A stretch of 64,000 bases of DNA from Nematostella vectensis (taxonomy: Eukaryota; Cnidaria; Anthozoa; Actiniaria; Edwardsiidae), in assembly GCF_932526225.1 (NCBI RefSeq), contig NC_064041.1:13727951-13791950 (forward strand), written 5' to 3'. The position numbers and the translations under genes are program-made. Under the pieces are notes generated by a model. It was not told the origin of the DNA. It worked only from the letters and a program-made list of their open reading frames with translations, and did not search any database. This document shows positions 25,901 to 38,200 of this stretch, piece by piece (the first letter of the stretch is position 1; each line of letters begins with the position of its first letter).

Positions 25901-26519
25901 AAAAAGGGCTGCATGCCCCCCTTTTTTATCTTATCAGGATGATAAACATGTTTTTATTTCTACTTGGCCTTAGGTGTTGTTTCTGTACTGCATATGAGAC
26001 ATGGGGTGAAGTTTTTTTTTAATTTTTGTAGATTTCAAATAAGTTTACACTCCGAAAATCTGTGTATTGTAACCCACAGTGCTTCATGGGTATCAAGTAA
26101 ATAAGCAAATTAGCGTAAATAAAATGATACATAAGAAATGGTATGCATCACAAATCAGGCAGGCGAAGAGCAGAAACAAATATTTTTTGTAGCCTTATTC
26201 TTAGAATCGGATTCAAAACTAAATGCTTTCTTTATACTTTCAATTGAAATTGATAGATCACTAAAGATTCAAAGATACTAAAAAACTAAAGCAAAATCCA
26301 CTAGCCCTAAAACAAATCCAATATAAAAGCTAAAAAAACATGTTATAGATTTCGGGCAGAAAAACTAGACTAGACAGTAGTAATATTAGTAAAGGTTGGT
26401 TCTCATTGACGCAAGCGCAAGCGTTGTTTTTCCAAGAAAGAACGAGAAAACTTACCGTGCGGATTCTGATAACTGTTTGGGTTCGCATTCGAGGCCGGAA
26501 AGCGATTATTAAACGCCAT
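16969..26519 (-). CDS. Gamma-synergin (SYNRG) homolog, 12 exons
   Basis: Adaptor accessory protein. In mammals SYNRG binds the AP-1 gamma ear and acts in clathrin traffic at the trans-Golgi network and endosomes. Exons: 26456-26519, 25466-25581, 24437-24770, 23744-24006, 23069-23621, 22466-22749, 22199-22288, 19547-21640, 18454-18604, 17807-17863, 17507-17598, 16969-17223. All are GT-AG and phase-consistent: 1450 aa (human about 1310). Order: Gln/Gly/Pro-rich start; Q/K/E-rich coiled coil (about 105-150); EH domain (about 444-538, with NRLYPILLASGLPKDVLGKI); a long disordered part with about ten acidic phenylalanine motifs (DDDFGDF, SEFSDF, DDFADF, NDFGDF and others) that fit gamma-ear binding; a helical C-terminus; and a final exon with CGVC and HATC, as in human. 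Intron 1 is about 0.9 kb. MITE remnants lie in introns 3 and 8. Confidence 0.93.
18617..18906. repeat. ~46-bp direct duplication flanking a MITE
   Basis: TGCAATGTTGCTCAGAT followed by a TGTCACCT-like segment and ATTTACAA occurs at about 18618 and again at about 18862 (about 85% identical), with the G-rich MITE between. This is either a very long insertion-associated duplication or an older tandem duplication into which the element jumped. Confidence 0.7.
18667..18841. mobile_element. Short G-run MITE (CAGGGG termini)
   Basis: The left end CAGGGGTGCAGCAGG and right end CCCCTGCTACGGCCCTG are imperfect inverted repeats. The interior has two poly-G tracts (13-14 Gs) and GCCACACCCCTACTGGTC. Related copies occur near 8035-8090 (poly-G plus GTGCCCATAGTGCCCCAC) and 47205-47385 (two poly-G tracts around CACGCCCCTTCTGGTC). 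CAG-type termini fit hAT-like elements, but no 8-bp target duplication is clear. Located in intron 8 of SYNRG. Confidence 0.65.
18906..19144. mobile_element. MITE / foldback element in SYNRG intron
   Basis: Ends ATAGACCGTTTTC and GAAAACAGTCTAT are inverted. Inside, AAGACTGGCGGGCCACAGCT is mirrored by CTGTGGCCTGCCAGTCT, and TACAAAGTGGAGTTTA by TAAACTCCCCTTTGTA. The whole 239 bp can fold into one long imperfect hairpin. Non-coding. Intron 8 of SYNRG. Confidence 0.7.
24114..24205 (+). mobile_element. Remnant of the TTAA / AGCCGCATTGTCACC MITE (left part)
   Basis: TTAAAGCCGAATTGTTACC, then AGTTTACTTCTGGTCGATTA, and TTTAACAGAAAACATGAAAA match the left part of the full element at 27740-27993 with scattered changes. 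The right half is missing. Located in intron 3 of SYNRG. Confidence 0.7.
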
Positions 26520-26739
26520 GTTTATGTCAAAAGATCGGCATATATTGCAATATATCGTATTTGGCGGTATGAATCAGGCAAAACGGCGAAAAAACCCTCT
26601 ACGTCTGGACGTTCGAGGACCTTCCGATGGCCATATTGAAAACGGTCTCCCATGGTGCACTGTAACCAACGCCACAGGCAACCCATGCTACGCTTCCTAT
26701 TGTAGACTTTTCATATCAGGTGCGTTAGGGGGGGGGGGG

Positions 26740-27170
26740 GGGGGGTCTCTACACGTTTCACGAGTTTCAAAAATCGGAAATAACGTTTCACGATTAACTA
26801 ATAAACTGAAGAGATGAATCAATCTTTACTCGGAAATTACGATTAAAGATTTTTAAAGGCCATTCACGAATCACGGCGGAGGTAGCAACGGATCACGGTT
26901 TCAATTCGTTCTTTTCGCGATTCATGAAAAACAAAAAAAAAGGCCGTTCACGGATCCGGAAAATTACCCCTTAGGATTAGGGAGCGGTAAGGGGAGTCCC
27001 TGCACGTTTCACGAGTTTAAAAAATCGGAAATTACGTTCCACGATAAACTGACGACAGGAGGCAATCTTTACTCGGAAACCACGATTTTTACAGAGCATA
27101 GATCACGATGATCAAATTTCGCTATCACGAATCATGGCGAAGGTAGCAATCACGGATCACAGTTTTCAAT
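26740..27170. repeat. ~251-bp tandem duplication, 2 diverged copies
   Basis: CACGTTTCACGAGTTT occurs at 26752 and 27003. Both are followed by ATCGGAAATWACGTT, CAATCTTTACTCGGAAA and, further on, CGAATCAYGGCGRAGGTAGCA. The copies are about 80% alike. The poly-G tract precedes copy one only. Confidence 0.8.
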
Positions 27171-27739
27171 TTGTCCTTTTTTCTCTTACCGCCCCTGTCC
27201 AATAAGAGAATAACCCTTTTTTTCGTGTCTTTGGGTGGAGGAGTGCATCCACGACACACCCTTTTTCACCGGCCTTCCGCACCTCAAGTGATGCTGAGAA
27301 GTAGGTCTTGCAGGCTAAAATACACAACTCACTGCATTTACCTCGAGTAGATTCTATTAATAATTGCTTGTCATACATTTTGTTCTTCTTCAGCGAAAGA
27401 GCCCTTTAACTCTTGGCAGGCTTGTCTGATATAGATTATTATCAGACTACAGTAATGTTTTTACTTTGATTGCATTTTCTGATTGCAGTTAAAGAGTGCT
27501 TCCTAGGCAAAAAGCATTATCAAATAACGAGGGGGGATTTTCAAAAATTATACAGAAATGACCTATAAGGGTGTGGCTGTGCCCAAAATTCTTGCCAATG
27601 TTTCTCAAATATTGTGAGGCTTGCTAAAGCTCCGGGCTAAAAAAGACTACAGACAAACTATAGGCAAACTGGGGGTTTGGATAGGCGTGGTGGAATCACG
27701 GAAGTCAATTCAAACACAAGGGTGAAATGAGGTGCGTAC

Positions 27740-27993
27740 TTAAAGCCGCATTGTCACCAGTTTACTTCCGGTCGATTACGTAACACAATCTCCGATGATT
27801 TTTAACGGAAAACGCAAAAATTTTTTCAAAATATTGAAAGCGGTTTGTCTATTGCAAGTTTCTTCGAGGATGTGATAGATAATTTAGAGCGGATGGCATG
27901 TAAATATCTCGGATTCTAATAGATTCTTTTGTCTTTAAAGGTCGAGGTTTCTGTCGGACCTCCGGAAGTGAACTGGTGACAATGCGGCTTTAA
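27740..27993. mobile_element. MITE with TTAA target sites and ~28-bp TIRs
   Basis: Left end TTAAAGCCGCATTGTCACC, then AGTTTACTTCCGG. The right end carries the inverted copy CCGGAAGTGAACTGGTGAC, then AATGCGGCTTTAA. The flanking TTAA on both sides fits a TTAA-targeting superfamily such as piggyBac or Kolobok. It is 254 bp and non-coding. Two partial relatives sit at 24114-24205 and 52088-52251, so this is a family that entered three gene neighbourhoods in one window. Confidence 0.85.
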
Positions 27994-29289
27994 GGGGGGG
28001 AAGGGTGCGTAGTGTACCCGCTCACTCCTACTCATCCCCTCTTAGCTGCCAAACGTGCTTTATTTCCCGTTGCGTATGGTAAGTTCTTGCATGTTAGACT
28101 TCAAAAGACACACAAGCAATGAGCACATTTATTCGTCTTTTTTTGTCACCAAAATTGGCTGTTACAAAACGCAAAACTCAAAGAGTAATCAAAATGAACT
28201 CTCGAGTTATGGTGTATAGATGGTATTACTACTGTTAACGATCATAGAGGGGTTATTAAAGTAATCAAAATTTTATTGATATTTTTATTTACCACACGTA
28301 AACGTAAAAAGGTATAAAAACAACTAATATAGTTTTAATAATTATAGAAAAGATACAGGCAAGCTGTAGAATAACTATGAGGTCTGCGTAGGCGTGGTGG
28401 AACCGGGGAAACTAAAATAACACAAAGCTGAAATGGTATATTTAACGACTATGTGAAGATAGAGAATTTTAGCGTTAGCCCTGCGTCGGAGCAAAGGACT
28501 AAGCCCTCAATATCAGTAAAACTACTCTATATTAACAGACGCAACAGCTTAGTTGCTTTGTATGAATATTCATAACGTTATTAAAAATCATTAATCGAAA
28601 TCGAAACAAGGCTATATATTTCAAGAAGAAAAATTGGAAAACCCTAGCTATCTGTAGTAAGGAAAATAACGATAAAAACTTTATATAGAAAAATATTTTT
28701 TTTAAAAAAACAATATGTACAAAGCATGAAGGAATTTTCATTCGCTATCTTTAGGATCTTCCTATAAAATGGTCAGGAAAACAGGTGCTGTTTTGTACGG
28801 AAGTGGATATGACTTTCACACTTGGCTCATCACCTCGCATTATCGTCTAAATATAACCTAACAAGATGAACTTTGGGAACTGGTGAAATCGGTGGATAGC
28901 ATTCTTATGTACAATTTAAATAGCATATATAACCATGGCCGCCAATAAAATGTTACGAAATCTAGCAAATCAGCATGCGCGAGTCATAATTTTGATTGAC
29001 AAGTAATACGAAGCTAGGAAGGCCCCATCGTGCTATGAAGCCGAACTGAAGCATCCCATCACTACGCTGATTGGCTGACGAGATTCTAGCCAATCAAGTA
29101 AAATATCTCGCAGAACTTTCAAGGTGACAGCTTGGCGCAAGGAAACGGTCGCGCATAAATTTTCCCTGAATTTCCAAATATAGAATGGGATAACCAAAAA
29201 AGGTGAGTATACCAGCAAGTTGTCCAAATATGGACTGCGATGATGACTATATAAGGAGTCGGTTATGCACAGGAATAACAGAACGGAAG

Positions 29290-32200
29290 CTAAACGCTCG
29301 GGGCGCGGTAGTTACAGCTGTCGGTTCCACACTGGCAGTAGAACTCGTCCTTCTTCACCTCCCAAAACCGGTCGCCGTAATCAAAGCTGAAACACAGACA
29401 GGGAGGTCACGTTAGGCTTCACCTCAATAAAGAGGGCATATGGACTGTAACAAGGATCAAGCTAGTTTTTCTTTCCTTGAGAAAGAATACCGGTCTAGAC
29501 ATATTGCGCTTTACGACATCCAAAATATTTCCATATTTTTTGTAAAATATATCTCATTTTTCCACGACTCCTTATATTTCTTGGTACCAAGAGACCATGA
29601 TGTAAAAGAACGAATTCCAGAGAAAGGGAGTCAGCCCGATGCATCTTGAATGAACTCCAAATTCGCCGTCTCCCAGGCTGAGACGTCTTCCCGTTCAATT
29701 ATTTATAACATTTCGATTAGATAACTAACAGAACACCATCCTACGAGTAGCATTGTTATCATGAGCTAAGAGGAGCAGCTAAAAGAATTAAAATCGGGTA
29801 GCGAGGGAAAAAAGTTTGTGTGAAAATGTACTAACTCGCGAGGTGCCTATAACCAAATATGGCGCGACGAACCATATATGGATGCTATGATTGACAAGCT
29901 CGCGCAATCTAGAAATAGCTTTCAAGGACGACATCATGGGCCACGGGGACTCGTTCTCTTATATCATGGTCTCTTTGTGTTACGTATCTGCTCACCATAT
30001 TTCTTGGTATATCTCTATGTCTTTTGAAGAGAAGAATGCTATTCGTGGAAAGCGAATATCCTGGAAAAACAAATTGGTGTCAGTACTGTATAATACATAT
30101 CCTGATGATAAGAAGTCCACGATAGCAGTGGCGAGTGTAACACAAAGATAGATGGCTTGACGAATGATTGCCAAGTTACCAAGATCATCGTTGTCTTGGC
30201 GAATGTTCGTCGAGTGTAGTACGATGTTCGATGGCTTGGCGAATGTTTGCCAAATGTAACACGATAGTGGTCGGTGTTCGCCGAATGTAACACGATAGTG
30301 GTCGATGGCTTGGCGTATTTTTACCGAAGGTAAGACGATAACGCTCGTTGGCTTGGCGAATGTTTACCGAATGTGAGACGATAGTGGTCGATGGCTTGTC
30401 GAATATTTACCGAATGTAAGACGATAGTGCTCGATGGCTTGGCGAATGACTACCGAATGTAAGACGATAGTGATCGATGGCTTGGCAAATATTTACCGAA
30501 TGTAAAACGATAGTGCTGGATGGCTTGGCTTACCGAATATAACACGATAGTGGTCGATGGCTTGGCGAATATTTACCGAGTACAAGACAAGGGTAGCTGT
30601 ACCTGGTGGTTGACAAAGACTCGGGTGGGAATGCAGTTTGGTTCGCAGGAATGGTTGATGAATCGGCTGATGTTACCAAATCTCAGCGCGTCAATACAAA
30701 ACAGCTCTTGGTCACTTTCCTACAGATCAAGCAGAGAACAATGATCAACAATTTTACTAGCAGCGACCTCAACACAAGAAACAAAATGAGAAAAACAAAA
30801 CAAATAAAAAGTGTGAATAAACAGTAAGGGCATACAAACTAGGAAAGACAACAAACAACATTCTAGAACATTTACCACAGTGCAACACGCGCTAGCTAGC
30901 TAGACGGATCTCCAGTGAGTTTATTTCCTTTTCAACGGCATTTGACGATCAATTATTATATTATATATTCTGGAAATTAAAAATGACCATTATAAAATAA
31001 AGTATTAAAAACTCCCTTTCCAATTTAATTAAAAATTCAAAACAACTCAAATTCAAAATTACACTTGGTATTTTGCTAGGATTAAGAAAATGGAGGCAGA
31101 TCTTTAAGTGCCCTTGTCAGCTACATCTTTGTTATTGTTTTCATTTAATATTGGAAGTCACATAATGTATAACAATGTGTAAACATCTAAAAAACAAATT
31201 TTTATACTTTATATACCAAATTCAATCGAAAAAATCGCATTGGCCTCCGCAAATCAGCCGATGGAAATGGATGCTTTTTCACACTTGGTACTTTGCTAGG
31301 ATGACAAAATGGCGGCTGGCAGAGGCTGTTTAAATGGACACTTACCTTGCAATCGAGATCAAATAGGAAGGTGTCATCGTTGCGGAGGTCTGCTTCTGTA
31401 TCCGAGATGAGCTCGCCGGTGTACTCACACAAGAACACCCCCTGGGGGATGGGACACAGTGCGCGCACACCCCACCCTGGGGGGAGGGACACATGGGAAT
31501 AAGCCAAGCTCACAAATAATATTATTTTAGCGACAGAACAATGACTACACAGAACATTGTCTACACAGCTAAGAAAGGTTTACTGGAGGGAAAGTAAAGA
31601 AGATCAAGTCATTCTCATATTACTAGTGAAAACTAGTAATATTAACTAAAAATATTACTAGTAAGAAGTAACTAATAATATTTTTAATCCTTTTTCATCA
31701 CAATCGTTATAATCATCGTCACGATATCATCATCATCACGATATCATCATCGTCACGATATCATCATCGTCACGATATCATCATCGTCGCGATATCATCA
31801 TCGTCGCGATATCATCATCGTCGCGATATCAGCATCATCATCATCACCATCATCACCATCACCATCACCATCACCATCACCATCACCATCACCATCACCA
31901 TCACCATCACCATCACCATCACCACCACCATCACCACCACCACCACCACCACCACCACCACCACCACCACCATCACCACCACCACCACCATCACCATCAC
32001 CATCACCATCATCATCATCATCATATAATCTTTCAAAATGTTTAATTCCTTCCACATGCCAAATTAAGGCTTTACCATCTGTAATGGGTATGTGAAAATA
32101 GACCCTTACCTTTCCTTTTAGTCTTAAACAGCTGGAGGGGATATTGGACTCCTTTCTGGACCACTCGGTTGCGGCAGTAGCTCCAGCACTTGCACAGGCG

Positions 32201-35200
32201 GTTACATTCGAATATCAGCGGTCTGTCTAGCTTATGGATTTCATTAGACAGCAAGCCATCCTATAATAGGCATGTACTTGAGTTCAACATCAAATACGTA
32301 CCGACGTTTTGAAAGTAAAGAGATCCGAGAGACAATAAGGAAAGAGCGTAGAGCAGTAAAATGATTGAGTGGAACTAGGAAAAGGGTTTATTGCATGTGT
32401 ATACCATAGTTTGCCGCGAGCGCTGTGACTATCACGACCGATTGATTACCTGTGTATACCATATCTTGCCACGAGTGCTGTATTTATCACGACCGATTCA
32501 TTACCTGTGTATACCCTATTTTCTTGCTACGAGTGCTGTATTTATCACGGCCGATTCATTACCTGTGTATACCATATCTTGCCGTGAGCGCTGTGGTTAG
32601 CACATTGACACATCAGGCCACTTCGACAGTCACCTTCACAGGAACAACTCTAAACAAAATGAATGAATGAATGAGCAGGGGCCTCTTCGAATCTTTGTCT
32701 CCCATACTGCGTTGCAGCAGTCGGTATCTGATCTTTACAGATTCACCCAACAGAGCACACTGGTTTTCAACTCTGCAAGATGTTCGTCTTTATTTTCTGT
32801 ATTTGCCCTGCAGATGTTTTGGCAGCATTGAAAACTGATGTGTCTTTACACTTTATCATTTATCCTCGTTCCAGGCATATCCAGTCTCACGAAGAACGTA
32901 CAGTACTTGATTCTTCCCATAAAAGCTTTCACGCAAATACTAACAACCTTTCTTTAGATAAGTGTTCTTAATTATACAGTGTGTAACTTTTCCTGTTACC
33001 TCAATGGTGTCGATGTTCCACTGAATTGATGAGCCTCCAACCTCGCAGGACTCTTTCACAAAGTGGAAATCTGGGCATGGTTCATTGTCAACCTGTTTAT
33101 AATAACAAGTTAAGTAGAGATGGGTAAAGAACGGGCGAAAAGGGTTAGTTGACAGAGCTGCCTGATAAACAAGGTCTTGTAAGAGAACATCGGATGCCCA
33201 TTTGAGAGGCGTTTGAGAGATATCATTCTCGTCCAGGATAAAAGAAATAGCAAAAGTCGATAATCTTTTCATTAAATCATAACAATTTTTCAGAATTATT
33301 AATTTCTGAAAATTGAAATAAATAATATCATTACAAATTAATTACCTCATTAACACACGGTATTGCCACATTTTCTTGCCCTCTCGAAATATCACTGAAA
33401 ACAAGAGAGAAATCAGAACACACATTTGTACAGTCATCCATTAAAAAAACACAATTAAGGTCCGGTACCATACTTTTTACGCCATCACGGTCCCACAACA
33501 TGCATTCACTGTATTAAGGTGCCATTACATACTATTGTTTCCACAGTATCAAAAGGAATTCTAAACAAAAATAAAGGGATAATAATTGCGACTTACCAGC
33601 TTAGAAGTCTGTAGCGTGCCTTAGGCTGGCATAGCCGTAGCATCTTATTCACTTCAAGAAGCTTTTGAGACTTGGTTCCCTCTAAGGCGACCTGCAACCA
33701 AATATGATATTAACTATTAACAACACATGAGACACGCCGCGATAATAACAATAAAATAGCGCCAGCAGTACCGTGGCACTGGGGGAGGGGGGCACCTCGT
33801 TGAAAAAAAAAATGCTTTTTGTACTGAAGCCAACGATGCCTCAAACTGGCGTGGGTTGGGGGAGGGGGTGGGGTAAGTTTAGTACCCTAGAGCCCCGCTC
33901 CCATCGGCCATGAGCATAAGTTACCTCAGGTGGCGTCATGGCATTTCTGTTTGCGATGTCGATACGTGCTCCACGGTCCATGAACAATCTTTGGGGGAAA
34001 AAAATAAAACTAGAGTAAGAAAGTGCTTCTTATGTGGGACACAAGATAATGTTAGCATTTTAGGAAATTAAAATTTAAATTGTTAAACTATAGCTCTGCA
34101 CTTACTGGACGCATGCGAAGTTGTCTTCCCTTGTAGCAATGTGTCTGCACAGAAAGAAAAGAAGGAAACAAAGTTACAATCATCTTGAAAGAAACGTGTG
34201 CGACTTTTGCATGTAGTTTGAGTGAATCATATCACAAATGCTTGCAATACAGTCGACTCTCTCTGAGCGACCGCTCTTGTAAGCGACCAGCCCCGATAAC
34301 GACCACGATCACGCATCACCGATTGAATTGTCACACAAACTCTGTAATTCTAAGCTCTCTGTGTAAATGCAAGGAATCTCTAGTCCATTGCCAGCTCCAC
34401 GATTTATCCTTTTTCCAGTTACAATAGCCATCCACTTGTTTGTTGCACGCTTTAGAAACCGGCTAACAAAAGACGCCATGCGATCGTTGTAGACGCAGAA
34501 GATATTCTCATGACGAAAAGCTTAAGTCGTCGGTATAAACGAGCATAACGAGCTACTTTGCGTAGAATTAATTGCAATTAAATAAAACAACTCACTCTCA
34601 TGATAAGTCGAATACCTAGTTTTAAAATCAAGCAATAAACCAAAATATCACAGCGTTGTTATTATCACGTTAACTTTTAGATTCCATTTTAATTAAGCTC
34701 CCGTAAGAGACCAACACTTATTGTTCAAGTTTTTGGCGCCCAGTGGTCGCTTAGGAGAGCAATCTCTCGTAAGAGACCAGCTCCGTTAACGACCACAATT
34801 CTCAGTTCCCAAGGTGGTCGCTTATAAGGGCAAGCTCTCGTAAAAGACCAGCTCCGTTAACGACCACAATTTTCAGTTCCCAAGGTGGTCGCTTACGAGA
34901 GCTTCAACTGTAGTAGTACACTCTAACTCACAAGGGAGTTTCACCATGCTTATTGATGGCATTGACATCTGAATGAGCGTCAAGAAGTAGAAGTGAGATG
35001 TCTTCACTACCAGCGTACGCTGCCCAATGCAGAGGGATATTCAATTCCTAGAAATCGATAAGGAAAACCTCATCATTGTCAATATTTTTTTAATAAACGT
35101 CACGTCAAAACGTCAAATGTAAGTCAAAACGTCAAATGTAAGTCAAAACGTCAAATGTAAGTCAAAACGTCAAATGTGAGTCAAAACGTCAAATGTAAGT

Positions 35201-38200
35201 CAAAACGTCAAATGTAAGTCAAAACGTCAAATGTAAGTCAAAACGTCAAATGTAAGTCAAAACGTCAAAACAACTTCAACAAGATAAAGAAGAAATCGAC
35301 AAAAAATATATGGCGTTATTTGTGTCTGTTGACTTTGAGTTCACAGCAATCAGTTATTATCGCTGTCATCAACATCAGCAAACCCTTACTTAAACATTAC
35401 TCATCATTAACATCAACTTACTAGGTCATCACCCTGCAGTATGCCTACCAGATCTCTGAGATGAACACTGCCTCCTCTGTCAATCAAAAGTTTGGTGGTG
35501 GCCATATGCTTGTCCTCGGCAGCCCACATGATGGCTGTCCAGCCGCCGTCATCCTGTCAAAGTAAATAAAAACATGCAAAGAAGAGTCTAGGACCAGATT
35601 TTCCAATGACATATAACACAAGTGCATTCCTTAACTGTTACAGGTGTATCAGTGTGTTTGCTCAACTCTCTCTTTTCCCCAGCATCACATGGTCTCAAAA
35701 CACCTTGTAACCTTAACAGTATTTTGAATATTTTCTATCGGGATTACAGTATACCTGTGGCTAGTATTGAGGTCCCATGACATACCTATCGGGATTACAG
35801 TATACCTGTGGCTAGTATTGAGGTCCCATGACATACCTATCGGGAATACAGTATACCTGTGGCTAGTATTGAGGTCCCATGACATACCTATCGGGAATAC
35901 AGTATACCTGTGGCTAGTATTGAGGTCCCATGACATACCTTCTGATTGATGTCAAAGGCCCCTGTGTTTAGGAGTAGAGAAATTAGATCTGTGTGACCAC
36001 GACGAGCTGCCACATGGAGCAAAGTCATACCCCCCTGGTCCTGGACACATACAGTAAGGACATAAGAACATGGAGCAAGGTAATACCCCCCTGGTCCTGT
36101 ACACATAAGGACATGGAGCAAGGTAATACCCCCCCTGGTCCTGTACACATAAGAACATGGAGCAAGGTAATACCCCTTGGTCCTGTACACATAAGGACAT
36201 GGAGCAAGGTAATACCCCCCTGGTCCTGTACACATAAGAACATGGAGCAAGGTAATACCCCTTGGTCCTGTACACATAAGGACATGGAGCAAGGTAATAC
36301 CCCTTGGTCTTGGACACATAAGGACATGGAGCAAGGTAATACTACCCCTGGTCCCGTACACATAAGGACATGGAGCAAGGTAATACCCCCCCTGGTGCTG
36401 TACACATAAGGACATGGAGCAAGGTAATACCCCCTGGTCTTGGACACATAAGGACATGGAGCAAGGTAATACCCCCTGGTCCTGTACACATAAGGACATG
36501 GAGCAAGGTAATACCCCCCCTGGTCCTGTACACATAAGGACATGGAGCAAGGTAATACCCCCTGGTCTTGGACACATAAGGACATGGAGCAAGGTAATAC
36601 CCCCCCCCACCCCTGGTCCTGTACACATAAGGACATGGAGCAAGGTAATACCCCCCCCCCCCCTGGTCCTGTACACATAAGGACATGGAGCAAGGTAATA
36701 CCCCCCCTGGTCCTGTACACATAAGAACATGGAGCAAGGTAATACCCCCTGGTCCTGTACACATAAGGACATGGAGCAAGGTAATACCCCCCTGGTCCCG
36801 TACACATAAGGACATGGAGCAAGGTAATACCCCTTGGTCCTGTACACATAAGGACATGGAGCAAGGTAATACCCCTTGGTCTTGGACACATAAGGACATG
36901 GAGCAAGGTAATACTACCCCTGGTCCCGTACACATAAGGACATGGAGCAAGGTAATACCCCCCCTGGTGCTGTACACATAAGGACATGGAGCAAGGTAAT
37001 ACCCCCTGGTCTTGGACACATAAGGACATGGAGCAAGGTAATACCCCCTGGTCCTGTACACATAAGGACATGGAGCAAGGTAATACCCCCCCTGGTCCTG
37101 TACACATAAGGACATGGAGCAAGGTAATACCCCCTGGTCTTGGACACATAAGGACATGGAGCAAGGTAATACCCCCCCTGGTCCTGTACACATAAGAACA
37201 TGGAGCAAGGTAATACCCCCTGGTCCTGTACACATAAGGACATGGAGCAAGGTAATACCCCCCTGGTCCCGTACACATAAGGACATGGAGCAAGGTAATA
37301 CCCCCCCTGGTCCCGTACACATAAGGACATGGAGCAAGGTAATACCCCCCCTGGTCCTGTACACATAAGAACATGGAGCAAGGTAATACCCCCTGGTCTT
37401 GGACACATAAGGACATGGAGCAAGGTAATACCCCCCTGGTCCCGTACACATAAGGACATGGAGCAAGGTAATACCCCTTGGTCTTGGACACATAAGGACA
37501 TGGAGCAAGGTAATACCCCTTGGTCTTGGACACATAAGGACATGGAGCAAGGTAATACCCCTTGGTCTTGGACACATAAGAACATGGAGCAAGGTAATAC
37601 CCCCCTGGTCCCGTACACATAAGGACATGGAGCAAGGTAATACCCCTTGGTCTTGGACACATAAGGACATGGAGCAAGGTAATACTACCCCTGGTCCCGT
37701 ACACATAAGGACATGGAGCAAGGTAATACCCCCCCTGGTGCTGTACACATAAGGACATGGAGCAAGGTAATACCCCCTGGTCTTGGACACATAAGGACAT
37801 GGAGCAAGGTAATACCCCCTGGTCCTGTACACATAAGGACATGGAGCAAGGTAATACCCCCCCTGGTCCTGTACACATAAGGACATGGAGCAAGGTAATA
37901 CCCCCTGGTCTTGGACACATAAGGACATGGAGCAAGGTAATACCCCCCCCCACCCCTGGTCCTGTACACATAAGGACATGGAGCAAGGTAATACCCCCCC
38001 CCCCCCTGGTCCTGTACACATAAGGACATGGAGCAAGGTAATACCCCTTGGTCCTGTACACATAAGGACATGGAGCAAGGTAATACCCCCCCTGGTGCTG
38101 TACACATAAGAACATGGAGCAAGGTAATACCCCCCCTGGTCCTGTACACATAAGGACATGGAGCAAGGTAATACCCCCCCTGGTGCTGTACACATAAGAA

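Larger units (their letters stand above)
26520..29289. other. Intergenic region SYNRG 5' - EHMT 3'
   Basis: It holds the SYNRG upstream region (26520 to about 26720), a 20-base poly-G tract at about 26728, a 251-bp tandem duplication (26740-27170), one intact MITE (27740-27993), and AT-rich sequence that should include the EHMT 3' untranslated region below 29290. The 70-codon frame at 27166-27378 (minus) has no recognisable similarity and I do not call it. No other gene is seen. Confidence 0.55.
29290..33691 (-). other. EHMT exon block: pre-SET, SET and post-SET
   Basis: Exons 33597-33691, 33346-33394, 33000-33092, 32563-32649, 32110-32260, 31346-31476, 30603-30719, 29996-30060 and 29290-29386. 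Pre-SET reads through [27 protein letters not shown] and [20 protein letters not shown], which supply the zinc-cluster cysteines. SET begins [20 protein letters not shown], continues [39 protein letters not shown] and [12 protein letters not shown], and ends FDYGDRFW. One difference stands out: human EHMT has IDARFYGN where this protein has IDALRFGN. The protein ends soon after post-SET (NYRAPSV) with no long tail. Confidence 0.93.

Noticed and set aside
27166-27378. 70-codon minus-strand frame (STRGKCSELCILACKTYF)
   Set aside because: No recognised domain and no flanking splice or promoter logic; it partly overlaps a diverged repeat.
31798-32057. Gly-Asp and Met-Val repeat frames
   Set aside because: Direct translation of the CATCAC/CAC microsatellite.
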